A stretch of 41,483 nucleotides of DNA from Streptococcus sp. 68 (GTDB taxonomy: Bacteria > Bacillota > Bacilli > Lactobacillales > Streptococcaceae), in assembly GCF_013277415.1 (NCBI RefSeq), contig NZ_VMMX01000011.1, forward strand, positions 70,626-112,108, read 5' to 3'. Below the pieces are notes generated by a model that made no database searches, had not been told where the DNA came from, and worked only from the letters and a program-made list of their open reading frames with translations. The position numbers were made by a program, and so were the translations under genes. Shown one piece after another: positions 1 to 9,982 of the stretch (within the stretch, counting starts at the first letter, position 1; every line of letters begins with the position of its first letter).

Positions 1-40
1 GGCTAGTTTCTTAGTTTGCTCTTTGATTTTCATTGAGTTT
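1..40 (-). repeat. BOX element, boxA end (partial, cut by window edge)
   Basis: The first 40 bases are the reverse complement of the boxA end of the pneumococcal BOX repeat: they match the right end of the full copy at 34498-34647 (shared core TTTGATTTTCATTGAGT). The rest lies outside the window. A BOX element between the comAB promoter and comA is known from pneumococcus and has been linked to tuning of competence, so this copy probably sits in the comAB leader. Confidence 0.85.
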
Positions 41-58
41 AGGAAAAAGGAGATGAAT

Positions 59-2212
59 ATGAAATTTGGGAAACGTCACTATCGTCCGCAGGTGGATCAG
101 ATGGACTGCGGTGTAGCTTCATTAGCCATGGTTTTTGGCTACTATGGTAGCTATTATTCTTTGGCTCACTTGCGAGAATTGGCCAAGACGACCATGGATG
201 GGACGACGGCTTTGGGCTTGGTCAAGGTGGCAGAGGAGATTGGCTTTGAGACACGAGCGATCAAGGCGGATATGACGCTCTTTGACTTACCAGATTTGAC
301 TTTTCCTTTTGTTGCCCATGTGCTTAAGGAAGGAAAATTGCTCCACTACTATGTGGTGACTGGACAGGATAAGGATAGCATTCATATTGCCGACCCAGAT
401 CCTGGGGTGAAGTTGACTAAACTGCCACGTGAGCGTTTTGCGGAAGAATGGACAGGAGTGACTCTGTTTATGGCCCCTAGTCCAGACTACAAGCCTCATA
501 AGGATCAAAAGAATGGTCTGCTCTCTTTTATCCCTATATTAGTGAAGCAGCGTGGCTTGATTGCTAATATCGTTTTGGCAACACTCTTGGTAACCTTGAT
601 TAACATTGTGAGTTCTTATTATCTGCAGTCTATCATTGATACTTATGTGCCAGATCAGATGCGTTCGACACTGGGGATTATTTCTATTGGGCTGGTGATT
701 GTTTATATTCTTCAGCAGATCTTGTCTTATGCTCAGGAGTATCTCTTGCTTGTTTTGGGGCAACGCTTGTCGATTGATGTGATTTTGTCCTATATCAAGC
801 ATGTTTTTCACCTGCCTATGTCCTTCTTTGCGACACGCAGGACAGGGGAAATCGTGTCTCGTTTTACAGATGCTAACAGTATTATCGATGCACTGGCTTC
901 AACCATTCTTTCGATTTTCCTAGATGTATCAACGGTCGTCATTATTTCTCTTGTTTTATTTTCACAAAATACCAATCTCTTTTTCATGACTTTATTGGCG
1001 CTGCCTATCTACACAGTGATTATCTTTGCTTTTATGAGGCCGTTTGAAAAGATGAATCGGGATACCATGGAAGCCAATGCGGTTCTGTCTTCTTCTATCA
1101 TTGAGGACATCAACGGTATTGAGACTATCAAGTCCTTGACCAGTGAGAGTCAGCGTTACCAAAAGATTGACAAGGAATTTGTGGATTATCTGAAAAAATC
1201 TTTTACCTATAGTCGGGCAGAGAGTCAGCAAAAGGCTCTGAAAAAGGTTGCCCATCTCTTGCTCAATGTCGGCATTCTCTGGATGGGGGCTGTTCTGGTT
1301 ATGGATGGCAAGATGAGTTTGGGGCAGTTGATTACCTATAATACCTTGCTGGTTTACTTTACCAATCCTTTGGAAAATATCATCAATCTGCAAACCAAAC
1401 TTCAGACTGCGCAGGTTGCCAATAACCGTCTGAATGAGGTTTATCTGGTAGCTTCTGAGTTTGAGGAGAAGAAAACAGTTGAGGATCTGAGCTTGATGAA
1501 GGGAGATATGACCTTCAAGCAGGTTTACTACAAGTATGGCTATGGTCGAGATGTCTTGTCAGACATCAATTTGACCATTCCCCAAGGTTCTAAGGTGGCT
1601 TTTGTGGGAATTTCAGGGTCAGGTAAGACGACCTTGGCCAAGATGATGGTTAATTTTTACGACCCAAGTCAGGGAGAGATTAGTCTGGGTGGTGTCAATC
1701 TCAATCAGATTGATAAAAAGGCTCTGCGTCAGTATATCAACTATCTGCCTCAACAGCCTTATGTCTTTAACGGAACGATTTTGGAGAATCTTCTCCTTGG
1801 GGCCAAGGAAGGGACGACTCAAGAGGATATCTTACGGGCGGTCGAGTTGGCAGAGATTCGGGAGGACATTGAGCGCATGCCACTGAATTACCAGACAGAA
1901 TTGACTTCGGATGGGGCAGGAATCTCAGGTGGTCAACGTCAGAGAATTGCTCTGGCGCGTGCTCTCTTGACAGATGCGCCGGTCTTGATTTTGGATGAGG
2001 CGACCAGCAGTTTGGATATTTTGACAGAGAAGCGAATTGTCGATAATCTCATGGCTTTAGACAAGACCTTGATTTTCATTGCTCACCGTTTGACTATTGC
2101 TGAGCGGACAGAGAAGGTTGTTGTCTTGGATCAGGGCAAGATTGTCGAAGAAGGAAAGCATGCTGATTTGCTTGCACAGGGTGGATTTTACGCCCATTTG
2201 GTGAATAGCTAG
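59..2212 (+). CDS. comA: ComA, peptidase-containing ABC exporter of competence-stimulating peptide
   Basis: A 717-residue bacteriocin-type ABC transporter in the cytoplasmic membrane. It cuts the double-glycine leader off pre-CSP (and bacteriocin precursors) and exports the mature peptide. The N-terminal C39 peptidase domain shows the catalytic Cys17 (QMDCG), His96 (LLHYYVV) and Asp112 (ADP). A six-helix membrane domain follows at about residues 160-440, then an ATPase domain with Walker A GISGSGKTT, signature ISGGQRQR and Walker B VLILDEATSS. The start at 59 is chosen for the AAAAGGAGAT ribosome site at 45-54 and the known 717-residue length; an in-frame ATG at 53 lies inside that site. Partner gene comB follows after 12 bases. 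The competence promoter lies upstream of the window. No defects are visible. Confidence 0.97.
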   Translation: MKFGKRHYRPQVDQMDCGVASLAMVFGYYGSYYSLAHLRELAKTTMDGTTALGLVKVAEEIGFETRAIKADMTLFDLPDLTFPFVAHVLKEGKLLHYYVVTGQDKDSIHIADPDPGVKLTKLPRERFAEEWTGVTLFMAPSPDYKPHKDQKNGLLSFIPILVKQRGLIANIVLATLLVTLINIVSSYYLQSIIDTYVPDQMRSTLGIISIGLVIVYILQQILSYAQEYLLLVLGQRLSIDVILSYIKHVFHLPMSFFATRRTGEIVSRFTDANSIIDALASTILSIFLDVSTVVIISLVLFSQNTNLFFMTLLALPIYTVIIFAFMRPFEKMNRDTMEANAVLSSSIIEDINGIETIKSLTSESQRYQKIDKEFVDYLKKSFTYSRAESQQKALKKVAHLLLNVGILWMGAVLVMDGKMSLGQLITYNTLLVYFTNPLENIINLQTKLQTAQVANNRLNEVYLVASEFEEKKTVEDLSLMKGDMTFKQVYYKYGYGRDVLSDINLTIPQGSKVAFVGISGSGKTTLAKMMVNFYDPSQGEISLGGVNLNQIDKKALRQYINYLPQQPYVFNGTILENLLLGAKEGTTQEDILRAVELAEIREDIERMPLNYQTELTSDGAGISGGQRQRIALARALLTDAPVLILDEATSSLDILTEKRIVDNLMALDKTLIFIAHRLTIAERTEKVVVLDQGKIVEEGKHADLLAQGGFYAHLVNS

Positions 2213-2224
2213 AAAGAGGAGAGG

Positions 2225-3574
2225 ATGAAACCAGAATTTTTAGAAAGTGCGGAGTTTTATAATCGTCGTTACCATAATTTTTCCAGTCGGGTGATTGTAC
2301 CCATGTCCCTTCTGCTCGTGTTTTTGCTTGGCTTTGCAACATTTGCAGAGAAGGAGATGAGTTTGTCTACTAGAGCTACTGTTGAGCCTAGTCGTATCCA
2401 GGCAAATATCCAGTCAACTAGCAACAATCGTATTCTTGTCAATCATTTGGAAGAAAATAAGCTGGTTAAAAAGGGAGAACTGTTGGTTCAATATCAAGAA
2501 GGGGCAGAGGGTGTCCAAGCGGAGTCCTATGCCAGTCAGTTGGACATGCTCAAGGATCAAAAAAAGCAATTGGAGTATCTGCAAAAGAGCCTGCAAGAAG
2601 GGGAGAACCACTTTCCAGAGGAGGATAAATTTGGCTACCAAGCCACCTTTCGCGACTACATCAGTCAAGCAGGCAGTCTTAGGGCTAGTACATCGCAACA
2701 AAATGAGACCATCGCGTCCCAGAATGCAGCAGCTAGCCAAACCCAAGCCGAAATCGGCAACCTCATCAGTCAAACAGAGGCTAAAATTCGCGATTACCAG
2801 ACAGCTAAGTCAGCTATTGAAACAGGCGCTTCCTTGGCCAGTCAGAATCTAGCCTACTCTCTCTACCAGTCCTACAAGTCTCAGGGCGAGGAAAATCCGC
2901 AATCTAAGGCACAAGCGGTTGCGCAGATTGAAGCGCAGCTTTCTCAGTTAGAATCTAGTCTTGCTACTTACCGTGTCCAGTATGCAGGTTCAGGTACCCA
3001 GCAAGCCTACGCGTCTGGTTTAAGTAGTCAATTGGAATCCCTTAAATCCCAACACTTGGCAAAGGTTGGTCAGGAATTGACCCTTCTAGACCAGAAAATC
3101 TTGGAGGCAGAGTCAGGTAAGAAGGTTCAGGGAAATCTTTTAGACAAGGGGAAAATTACGGCGAGTGAGGATGGGGTGCTTCATCTTAATCCTGAGACCA
3201 GTGATTCTACCATGGTAGCAGAGGGGACTCGACTAGCCCAACTCTATCCGTCCTTGGAAAAAGAAGGGAAAGCCAAACTCACAGCTTATCTAAGTTCAAA
3301 AGATGTAGCAAGGATCAAGGTCGGTGATTCTGTTCGCTATACTACGACTCATGATGCCAAGAATCAACTTTTCCTAGATTCTACTATTACAAGTATTGAT
3401 ACGACAGCTACTAAGACTGAAAAAGGGAATTTCTTTAAAATTGAGGCGGAAACTACTCTAACTTCGGAGCAGGCTGAAAAACTTCGGTATGGGGTGGAAG
3501 GTCGCCTACAGATGATTACGGGCAAGAAAAGTTACCTACGTTATTATTTAGATCAATTTTTGAACAAAGAGTAA
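2225..3574 (+). CDS. comB: ComB, accessory (membrane fusion) protein of the CSP exporter
   Basis: A 449-residue protein of the HlyD/membrane-fusion type that works with ComA in secreting competence-stimulating peptide. It has a short cytoplasmic N-terminus, one membrane helix at about residues 20-40 ([18 protein letters not shown]), a biotinyl-lipoyl-like segment, then long Gln/Ser/Ala-rich coiled-coil helices at about 110-290 and a C-terminal beta domain ending in LDQFLNKE. The length matches pneumococcal ComB. It follows comA by 12 bases with ribosome site AGAGGAGAGG just upstream, so the two are one transcript; a terminator follows at 3604-3638. Confidence 0.96.
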   Translation: MKPEFLESAEFYNRRYHNFSSRVIVPMSLLLVFLLGFATFAEKEMSLSTRATVEPSRIQANIQSTSNNRILVNHLEENKLVKKGELLVQYQEGAEGVQAESYASQLDMLKDQKKQLEYLQKSLQEGENHFPEEDKFGYQATFRDYISQAGSLRASTSQQNETIASQNAAASQTQAEIGNLISQTEAKIRDYQTAKSAIETGASLASQNLAYSLYQSYKSQGEENPQSKAQAVAQIEAQLSQLESSLATYRVQYAGSGTQQAYASGLSSQLESLKSQHLAKVGQELTLLDQKILEAESGKKVQGNLLDKGKITASEDGVLHLNPETSDSTMVAEGTRLAQLYPSLEKEGKAKLTAYLSSKDVARIKVGDSVRYTTTHDAKNQLFLDSTITSIDTTATKTEKGNFFKIEAETTLTSEQAEKLRYGVEGRLQMITGKKSYLRYYLDQFLNKE

Positions 3575-3603
3575 TGTTCGTGTTTTTAGAGTTAAATGAT
3601 TTT

Positions 3604-3638
3604 AAAACTGTGAGAAAGTTTTTTCTTGCGGTTTTTTC
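3604..3638 (+). terminator. Intrinsic terminator after comAB
   Basis: A 13-bp stem pairs AAAACTGTGAGAA (3604-3616) with TTCTTGCGGTTTT (3623-3635), several pairs being G-U, followed by a T-rich run. It ends the comAB transcript and separates it from the purine operon. Confidence 0.8.
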
Positions 3639-3663
3639 TTTATGAATTTCGTCATACAATCGT

Positions 3664-3711
3664 TATTTATTCGGTTAAATTCTTGTAATTTTAGGTTTTT
3701 TATGGTAGAAT
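3664..3711 (+). promoter_or_regulatory. purC promoter with a PurBox-like site
   Basis: A -35 TTGTAA (3683-3688) and -10 TAGAAT (3706-3711) are separated by exactly 17 bases. Just upstream, TTATTCGGTTAAA (from about 3668) resembles the reverse complement of the Gram-positive PurR PurBox core CCGAAC, although it is not perfect. In streptococci and lactococci PurR acts as a PRPP-dependent activator of pur genes. The promoter is seen; the PurR assignment is inference. Confidence 0.6.
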
Positions 3712-3743
3712 GTGCTCAAGTAATACGAAAGGCGAACTTTAAA

Positions 3744-4451
3744 ATGTCAAAACAATTGATCTATTCGGGAAAAGCTAAAGATATCTATACAACTGAGGAT
3801 GAAAATCTTATTATTTCAACTTACAAGGACCAGGCGACTGCTTTCAATGGTGTTAAGAAGGAGCAGATTGCAGGTAAGGGAGTGTTGAATAATCAGATTT
3901 CATCTTTTATTTTTGAGAAATTAAATGCGGCTGGTGTGGCGACTCACTTTGTGGAGAAACTTTCAGATACGGAACAACTCAATAAAAAGGTTGAGATTAT
4001 TCCTTTGGAAGTCGTGCTTCGCAACTATACTGCTGGTTCCTTTTCAAAACGTTTTGGTGTGGATGAGGGAATCGCCTTGGAGACTCCGATTGTCGAGTTT
4101 TATTACAAAAATGATGACTTGGATGATCCATTCATCAATGACGAGCATGTGAAATTCCTACAGATTGCGGATGACCAGCAAATCGCTTACTTGAAGGAAG
4201 AAACTCGTCGAATCAATGAACTCTTGAAGGTCTGGTTTGCTGAGATTGGGCTTAAGTTGATTGACTTTAAGCTAGAGTTCGGTTTTGACAAGGATGGCAA
4301 GATTATCTTAGCAGATGAATTTTCACCAGATAACTGTCGCTTGTGGGATGCGGATGGCAACCACATGGATAAGGATGTTTTCCGTAGAGGATTGGGAGAA
4401 CTAACAGATGTTTACGAGATTGTCTGGGAAAAGTTGCAGAAATTGAAATAA
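3744..4451 (+). CDS. purC: PurC, SAICAR synthetase
   Basis: Phosphoribosylaminoimidazole-succinocarboxamide synthase, the aspartate-adding step of IMP synthesis, in the cytosol. The protein has 235 residues, the usual bacterial length. The start is placed at [15 protein letters not shown] because the family begins with the KAKD(I/L)Y motif; the reading frame is open further upstream but that part runs through the promoter. Also visible are the ATP/substrate motif [17 protein letters not shown] and the late motif [14 protein letters not shown]. It is the first gene of the pur cluster, behind the promoter at 3683-3711, and purL follows after 56 bases. Confidence 0.97.
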   Translation: MSKQLIYSGKAKDIYTTEDENLIISTYKDQATAFNGVKKEQIAGKGVLNNQISSFIFEKLNAAGVATHFVEKLSDTEQLNKKVEIIPLEVVLRNYTAGSFSKRFGVDEGIALETPIVEFYYKNDDLDDPFINDEHVKFLQIADDQQIAYLKEETRRINELLKVWFAEIGLKLIDFKLEFGFDKDGKIILADEFSPDNCRLWDADGNHMDKDVFRRGLGELTDVYEIVWEKLQKLK

Positions 4452-4507
4452 CAACCTCAAGGCTGTTTGGGAACATTGCAAGAGCTGAAATAAAGGAATA
4501 AGGATTG

Positions 4508-7500
4508 ATGGATAAACGTATTTTTGTTGAAAAAAAGGCTGATTTTCAGGTTAAGTCAGAGAGTTTGGTGAGAGAACTCCAGCATAACTTGGGACTGTCA
4601 ACTTTGAAAAGTATTCGCATTGTGCAAGTTTATGATGTATTTGATTTGGCAGAGGACTTGTTTGCACCTGCAGAGAAACACATCTTCTCTGAGCAGGTGA
4701 CAGACCACGTCTGGGACGAAGTTGCTGTACAGGCGGATCTGGCTAACTATGCTTTCTTTGCTATTGAAAGCCTACCTGGGCAATTTGACCAACGTGCAGC
4801 TTCTTCACAGGAAGCCTTGCTTTTGCTGGGAAGTTCGAGTGATGTGACAGTTAATACAGCCCAACTTTATTTGGTCAATAAAGATATTGATGCGACTGAG
4901 TTAGAAGCGGTCAAAAACTACTTGCTTAATCCAGTTGATTCTCGTTTCAAGGATATCACGACAGGGATTGCCAAGCAGGAATTTTCTGCGTCAGACAAGA
5001 CTATTCCCAAATTGACTTTCTTTGAAAGCTATACAGCAGAAGACTTTGCTCGCTACAAGGCTAAACAAGGGATGGCCATGGAAGTGGATGATTTGCTCTT
5101 TATTCAAGACTACTTTAAGTCAATCGGGCGCGTGCCGACGGAAACAGAACTCAAGGTTTTGGACACTTACTGGTCTGACCACTGCCGTCATACGACTTTT
5201 GAGACAGAGTTGAAACACATCGACTTTTCAGCTTCTAAATTCCAAAAACAATTGCAGTCAACCTATGACAAGTATATTGCCATGCGTGAGGAGTTGGGGC
5301 GTTCTGAAAAACCTCAAACCTTGATGGATATGGCGACTATTTTTGGTCGTTATGAGCGTGCTAATGGACGTTTAGACGACATGGAAGTGTCAGACGAAAT
5401 CAATGCTTGCTCAGTAGAAATCGAAGTGGATGTTGATGGTGTGAAAGAGCCATGGCTCCTAATGTTCAAGAATGAAACTCACAACCACCCAACGGAAATT
5501 GAGCCATTTGGTGGGGCTGCTACCTGTATTGGTGGAGCCATTCGTGACCCATTGTCAGGACGTTCATATGTTTACCAAGCCATGCGGATCTCAGGTGCTG
5601 GTGATATTACAGCACCGATTTCAGAAACTCGCGCTGGGAAACTGCCACAACAAGTCATTTCTAAAACAGCGGCTCATGGTTATTCTTCATACGGTAACCA
5701 GATTGGGCTTGCAACAACCTACGTTCGTGAATATTTCCACCCAGGTTTCGTTGCTAAGCGTATGGAACTTGGTGCCGTTGTTGGTGCGGCTCCCAAGGGC
5801 AATGTTGTCCGTGAAAAACCGGAAGCGGGCGATGTCATTATCCTCCTCGGTGGTAAGACTGGGCGTGACGGTGTCGGTGGTGCGACGGGTTCTTCTAAAA
5901 TTCAAACGGTTGAGTCTGTAGAGACTGCTGGTGCTGAGATTCAAAAAGGGAATGCTATCGAAGAACGCAAGATTCAACGCCTTTTTCGTAATGGCAATGT
6001 CACTCGTGTTATCAAGAAATCTAATGACTTTGGTGCTGGTGGTGTCTGTGTGGCTATCGGTGAATTAGCAGACGGTCTTGAAATTGATCTTAACAAGGTG
6101 CCTCTTAAATACCAGGGCTTGAATGGTACCGAAATTGCCATCTCTGAATCACAAGAACGGATGGCGGTTGTGGTGCGTCTTGAAGACGTAGATGCCTTTG
6201 TTGAAGAATGTAACAAAGAGAATATTGACGCTGTTGTGGTTGCGACAGTCACTGAAAAACCAAATCTGGTTATGCACTGGAATGGTGAGACAATTGTGGA
6301 CTTGGAGCGTCGTTTCCTTGATACCAATGGTGTACGTGTCGTTGTCGATGCAAAGGTTGTGGACAAGGATGTCAAACTCCCAGAAGAGCGTACAACAAGC
6401 GCTGACACACTGGAAGCAGATACCCTTGCGGTTCTATCTGACCTCAACCATGCGAGTCAAAAAGGCTTGCAGACCATCTTTGACTGTTCGGTCGGTCGTT
6501 CAACGGTTAATCACCCACTTGGTGGTCGCTATCAACTCACACCAACTGAGGCATCTGTACAGAAATTGCCAGTCCAACACGGTGTGACTCATACTGCGTC
6601 TGTCATGGCTCAAGGGTTTAATCCTTATATTGCAGAATGGTCTCCATACCACGGTGCTGCTTATGCGGTTATTGAAGCAACTGCTCGTTTGGTTGCTGCT
6701 GGTGCCAACTGGTCTAAGGCTCGCTTCTCTTACCAAGAGTACTTCGAGCGCATGGACAAACAAGCTGAGCGTTTTGGTCAGCCAGTAGCAGCTCTCCTAG
6801 GCTCTATCGAGGCACAAATTCAGCTTGGTTTGCCATCTATCGGTGGTAAGGACTCCATGTCTGGTACTTTTGAAGAATTGACAGTACCGCCAACCTTGGT
6901 CGCTTTTGGGGTGACGACGGCAGATAGCCGGAAGGTACTTTCTCCTGAGTTCAAGACTGCTGGGGAAAACATCTACTACATCCCAGGTCAAGCTCTTGCT
7001 GCAGAGATTGATTTTGACTTGATTAAGTCAAATTTTGCTCAGTTTGAAGCCCTTCAAAAGGCTCATAAAGTGACATCTGCATCAGCTGTCAAATACGGTG
7101 GTGTGGTTGAAAGTTTGGCTCTTGCTACTTTTGGAAATCATATTGGTGCAGAGGTAACCTTGCCTGAACTTGAAAGTTCTTTGACAGCACAATTGGGCGG
7201 ATTTGTCTTTACCTCTCCTGAAGAAATCACTGGAGTAGAGAAAATCGGTCAAACAAGTGCAGACTTTACACTCCTTGTCAACGGTGTGAAGCTAGATGGA
7301 CACAAGCTTGACAGTGCCTTCCAAGGAAAACTGGAAAAAGTTTACCCAACAGAGTTTGCCCAAGCCAAAGAACTAGCTGAAGTACCAGCTGTGGTATCAG
7401 ATGTTGTGATTAAAGCAAAAGAAAAGGTTGAAAAACCTGTGGTCTATATCCCAGTCTTCCCAGGAACAAACTCAGAGTATGATTCAGCTAAGGCATTTGA

Positions 7501-8233
7501 AAAAGAAGGCGCAGAGGTCAACTTGATGCCATTTGTGACCTTGAATGAAGAGGCTATTGTCAAGTCAGTTGAAACTATGGTTGACAACATCGGCAAGGCT
7601 AACATTCTCTTCTTTGCCGGTGGATTCTCAGCTGCGGATGAACCAGATGGTTCAGCCAAGTTCATTGTCAATATTCTGCTCAATGAAAAAGTCCGTGTGG
7701 CTATTGATAGCTTTATCGCGCGTGGTGGCTTGATTATCGGTATCTGTAATGGATTCCAGGCTTTGGTCAAATCAGGTCTTCTTCCATACGGGAATTTCGA
7801 GGATGCTAATAGTACTAGTCCAACCCTCTTCTACAATGATGCCAATCAACACGTGGCCAAGATGGTGGAAACTCGGATTGCCAATACCAACTCACCATGG
7901 TTGACTGGGGTGCAAGTGGGTGACATCCACGCCATTCCTGTTTCACACGGTGAAGGGAAATTTGTCGTGACGGCTGAGGAATTTGCGGAGCTCCGTGACA
8001 ATGGTCAAATCTTTAGCCAATACGTTGACTTTGATGGAAAACCAAGTATGGACTCTAAGTACAATCCGAATGGTTCTGTCCATGCCATCGAAGGAATTAC
8101 CAGCAAGAACGGCCAAATCATCGGTAAGATGGGACACTCAGAACGTTATGAAGACGGTCTTTTCCAAAACATACCAGGAAATAAAGACCAGCACCTCTTC
8201 GCGTCAGCGGTTAAATACTTTACTGGAAAATAA
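4508..8233 (+). CDS. purL: PurL, FGAM synthase (single-chain large form)
   Basis: Phosphoribosylformylglycinamidine synthase converts FGAR, glutamine and ATP to FGAM. At 1241 residues it is the large fused form (PurS-like N-terminus, two PurM-like halves and a C-terminal glutamine amidotransferase) instead of the separate PurS/PurL/PurQ of bacilli. Visible motifs are SDHCRHTTFET, FKNETHNHPTEIEPFGGAAT, and near the C-terminus the amidotransferase start VVYIPVFPGTNSE with nucleophile region GICNGFQALVKSG and late His segment IPVSHGEGKF. The ATG at 4508 is preferred over the TTG directly before it. No frameshift is seen over its 3.7 kb. Confidence 0.97.
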   Translation: MDKRIFVEKKADFQVKSESLVRELQHNLGLSTLKSIRIVQVYDVFDLAEDLFAPAEKHIFSEQVTDHVWDEVAVQADLANYAFFAIESLPGQFDQRAASSQEALLLLGSSSDVTVNTAQLYLVNKDIDATELEAVKNYLLNPVDSRFKDITTGIAKQEFSASDKTIPKLTFFESYTAEDFARYKAKQGMAMEVDDLLFIQDYFKSIGRVPTETELKVLDTYWSDHCRHTTFETELKHIDFSASKFQKQLQSTYDKYIAMREELGRSEKPQTLMDMATIFGRYERANGRLDDMEVSDEINACSVEIEVDVDGVKEPWLLMFKNETHNHPTEIEPFGGAATCIGGAIRDPLSGRSYVYQAMRISGAGDITAPISETRAGKLPQQVISKTAAHGYSSYGNQIGLATTYVREYFHPGFVAKRMELGAVVGAAPKGNVVREKPEAGDVIILLGGKTGRDGVGGATGSSKIQTVESVETAGAEIQKGNAIEERKIQRLFRNGNVTRVIKKSNDFGAGGVCVAIGELADGLEIDLNKVPLKYQGLNGTEIAISESQERMAVVVRLEDVDAFVEECNKENIDAVVVATVTEKPNLVMHWNGETIVDLERRFLDTNGVRVVVDAKVVDKDVKLPEERTTSADTLEADTLAVLSDLNHASQKGLQTIFDCSVGRSTVNHPLGGRYQLTPTEASVQKLPVQHGVTHTASVMAQGFNPYIAEWSPYHGAAYAVIEATARLVAAGANWSKARFSYQEYFERMDKQAERFGQPVAALLGSIEAQIQLGLPSIGGKDSMSGTFEELTVPPTLVAFGVTTADSRKVLSPEFKTAGENIYYIPGQALAAEIDFDLIKSNFAQFEALQKAHKVTSASAVKYGGVVESLALATFGNHIGAEVTLPELESSLTAQLGGFVFTSPEEITGVEKIGQTSADFTLLVNGVKLDGHKLDSAFQGKLEKVYPTEFAQAKELAEVPAVVSDVVIKAKEKVEKPVVYIPVFPGTNSEYDSAKAFEKEGAEVNLMPFVTLNEEAIVKSVETMVDNIGKANILFFAGGFSAADEPDGSAKFIVNILLNEKVRVAIDSFIARGGLIIGICNGFQALVKSGLLPYGNFEDANSTSPTLFYNDANQHVAKMVETRIANTNSPWLTGVQVGDIHAIPVSHGEGKFVVTAEEFAELRDNGQIFSQYVDFDGKPSMDSKYNPNGSVHAIEGITSKNGQIIGKMGHSERYEDGLFQNIPGNKDQHLFASAVKYFTGK

Positions 8234-8326
8234 GACTTGCAGATTTTCTAATAGATAGTATCAGTAATGTAAAAGTCAGGTAAATCTAGCTCTTGATGAT
8301 ACACAAATGAAAATTAGGTATATAAA

Positions 8327-9769
8327 ATGACATACGAAGTAAAATCTCTTAATGAAGAATGTGGTGTTTTCGGTATTTGGGGACATCCAGATGCTGCTAA
8401 ATTGACCTATTTTGGTCTCCATAGTCTTCAGCACCGTGGTCAGGAGGGGGCAGGAATCCTCTCCAACGATCAGGGACAATTGAAGCGCCATCGTGACATG
8501 GGACTTTTATCAGAAGTCTTCAGAAATCCTGCTAATTTGGATAAATTGACGGGAACTGGTGCGATTGGGCATGTGCGTTACGCGACTGCTGGCGAAGCTT
8601 CTGTAGATAATATCCAGCCTTTCCTCTTCCGTTTTCACGATATGCAGTTTGGTTTGGCTCATAATGGAAACTTGACCAATGCTGCCTCTCTCAAGAAAGA
8701 ATTGGAAGATAGAGGAGCGATTTTCAGTGCGACTTCGGACTCTGAAATCTTGGCTCACCTCATTCGTCGCAGTCATAATCCTAGCCTGATGGGCAAAATC
8801 AAGGAAGCGCTCAGCCTTGTCAAAGGTGGTTTTGCCTATATCTTGCTGTTTGAGGACAAGTTGATTGCGGCTCTTGACCCCAATGGTTTCCGTCCACTTT
8901 CTATCGGGAAAATGGCCAACGGAGCGGTGGTGGTTTCCTCTGAAACCTGTGCTTTTGAGGTTATTGGTGCTGAATGGATTCGTGATTTGAAGCCAGGTGA
9001 GATTGTGATCATTGATGACAAGGGCATCCAGTATGATAGCTATACAGATGATACTCAGTTAGCAATCTGTTCTATGGAGTATATCTATTTTGCTCGCCCT
9101 GATTCTAACATTCATGGTGTCAATGTTCATACGGCACGTAAACGTATGGGTGCTCAATTGGCGCGTGAATTCAAGCATGAAGCAGATATTGTGGTCGGTG
9201 TGCCCAATTCTTCCCTTAGCGCGGCTATGGGATTTGCGGAAGAATCTGGTCTGCCAAATGAAATGGGACTTATCAAGAACCAATACACCCAACGTACCTT
9301 TATCCAACCGACTCAAGAATTGCGGGAGCAAGGGGTGCGGATGAAACTATCTGCTGTTTCTGGTGTTGTAAAAGGCAAGCGTGTGGTTATGATTGATGAC
9401 TCTATTGTACGTGGAACAACCTCTCGTCGGATCGTTCAGCTTTTGAAAGAAGCGGGTGCAACTGAGGTTCACGTTGCTATTGGTAGTCCAGCGCTAGCTT
9501 ATCCATGTTTCTACGGGATTGATATCCAGACCCGTCAGGAGCTAATTGCGGCCAATCATACGGTCGAAGAAACTCGCCAAATCATTGGTGCGGACAGTCT
9601 GACTTATCTTTCTGTTGAGGGGTTGATTGATTCAATTGGTATTGAAACAGATGCGCCAAATGGTGGTCTATGTGTCGCTTACTTTGATGGTGACTACCCA
9701 ACGCCTCTCTACGACTATGAAGAAGACTATCGTAGAAGTTTGGAAGAAAAGACGAGTTTTTACAAATAG
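8327..9769 (+). CDS. purF: PurF, amidophosphoribosyltransferase
   Basis: Glutamine-PRPP amidotransferase, the committed first step of purine synthesis. It has 480 residues. An 11-residue propeptide ends before the conserved CGVFG, so Cys12 becomes the N-terminal nucleophile after processing. The N-terminal Ntn glutaminase domain shows HSLQHRGQEGAG and HNGNLTN; the C-terminal phosphoribosyltransferase domain shows the PRPP loop VVMIDDSIVRGTTS. It lies 93 bases after purL with no clear terminator between. Feedback inhibition by purine nucleotides is known for the family. The next gene, purM, is preceded by an unusual duplicated leader. Confidence 0.97.
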   Translation: MTYEVKSLNEECGVFGIWGHPDAAKLTYFGLHSLQHRGQEGAGILSNDQGQLKRHRDMGLLSEVFRNPANLDKLTGTGAIGHVRYATAGEASVDNIQPFLFRFHDMQFGLAHNGNLTNAASLKKELEDRGAIFSATSDSEILAHLIRRSHNPSLMGKIKEALSLVKGGFAYILLFEDKLIAALDPNGFRPLSIGKMANGAVVVSSETCAFEVIGAEWIRDLKPGEIVIIDDKGIQYDSYTDDTQLAICSMEYIYFARPDSNIHGVNVHTARKRMGAQLAREFKHEADIVVGVPNSSLSAAMGFAEESGLPNEMGLIKNQYTQRTFIQPTQELREQGVRMKLSAVSGVVKGKRVVMIDDSIVRGTTSRRIVQLLKEAGATEVHVAIGSPALAYPCFYGIDIQTRQELIAANHTVEETRQIIGADSLTYLSVEGLIDSIGIETDAPNGGLCVAYFDGDYPTPLYDYEEDYRRSLEEKTSFYK

Positions 9770-9805
9770 ACAATAGATCCTCCATTAAAGAAAAGGAATA
9801 TAAAA

Positions 9806-9850
9806 ATGGCAAATAAAAATGCTTATGCTCCACGTCTCACTACTGACTAA
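9806..9850 (+). CDS. 14-codon leader ORF, decapitated purM copy
   Basis: ATG at 9806 with the same strong ribosome site as purM encodes MANKNAYAPRLTTD and stops at 9848-9850. The first eight residues equal those of PurM except Thr2 to Ala; after that the sequence runs into the hairpin spacer. It is probably translated because its start signals equal those of purM. Whether it has any role (translational coupling, leader peptide) or is just debris is unknown. Confidence 0.45.
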   Translation: MANKNAYAPRLTTD

Positions 9851-9875
9851 AAGCTAAAGCATTTGTCAGTAGACG
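9833..9875 (+). other. Hairpin in the purF-purM spacer
   Basis: CTACTGAC (9840-9847) pairs perfectly with GTCAGTAG (9865-9872); outer CGT (9833-9835) can also pair with ACG (9873-9875). It spans the stop codon region of the 14-codon leader frame. No T run follows, so it is not a typical terminator. Confidence 0.6.
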
Positions 9876-9911
9876 CTTTCTCCTATGGGAACAAAGCTAG
9901 AGACCTGACTA

Positions 9912-9948
9912 GTATTTTTAGATAAAATAATTGTTTATCTAAAAATAC
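9912..9948 (+). other. Long perfect hairpin upstream of purM
   Basis: A perfect 15-bp inverted repeat, GTATTTTTAGATAAA (9912-9926) with TTTATCTAAAAATAC (9934-9948), leaves a 7-base loop. It ends 35 bases before the purM start. With A/T-rich arms it could act in both directions as a weak terminator or processing site, or be the end structure of a small inserted element. Confidence 0.75.
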
Positions 9949-9982
9949 GTCGCAATCTTTCTCAAAGAAAAGGAACATAAAA

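Noticed and set aside
4508..8233. Many shorter frames on both strands within purL
   Set aside because: All are shadows of the intact 1241-codon gene; none has its own start signals or family motifs.
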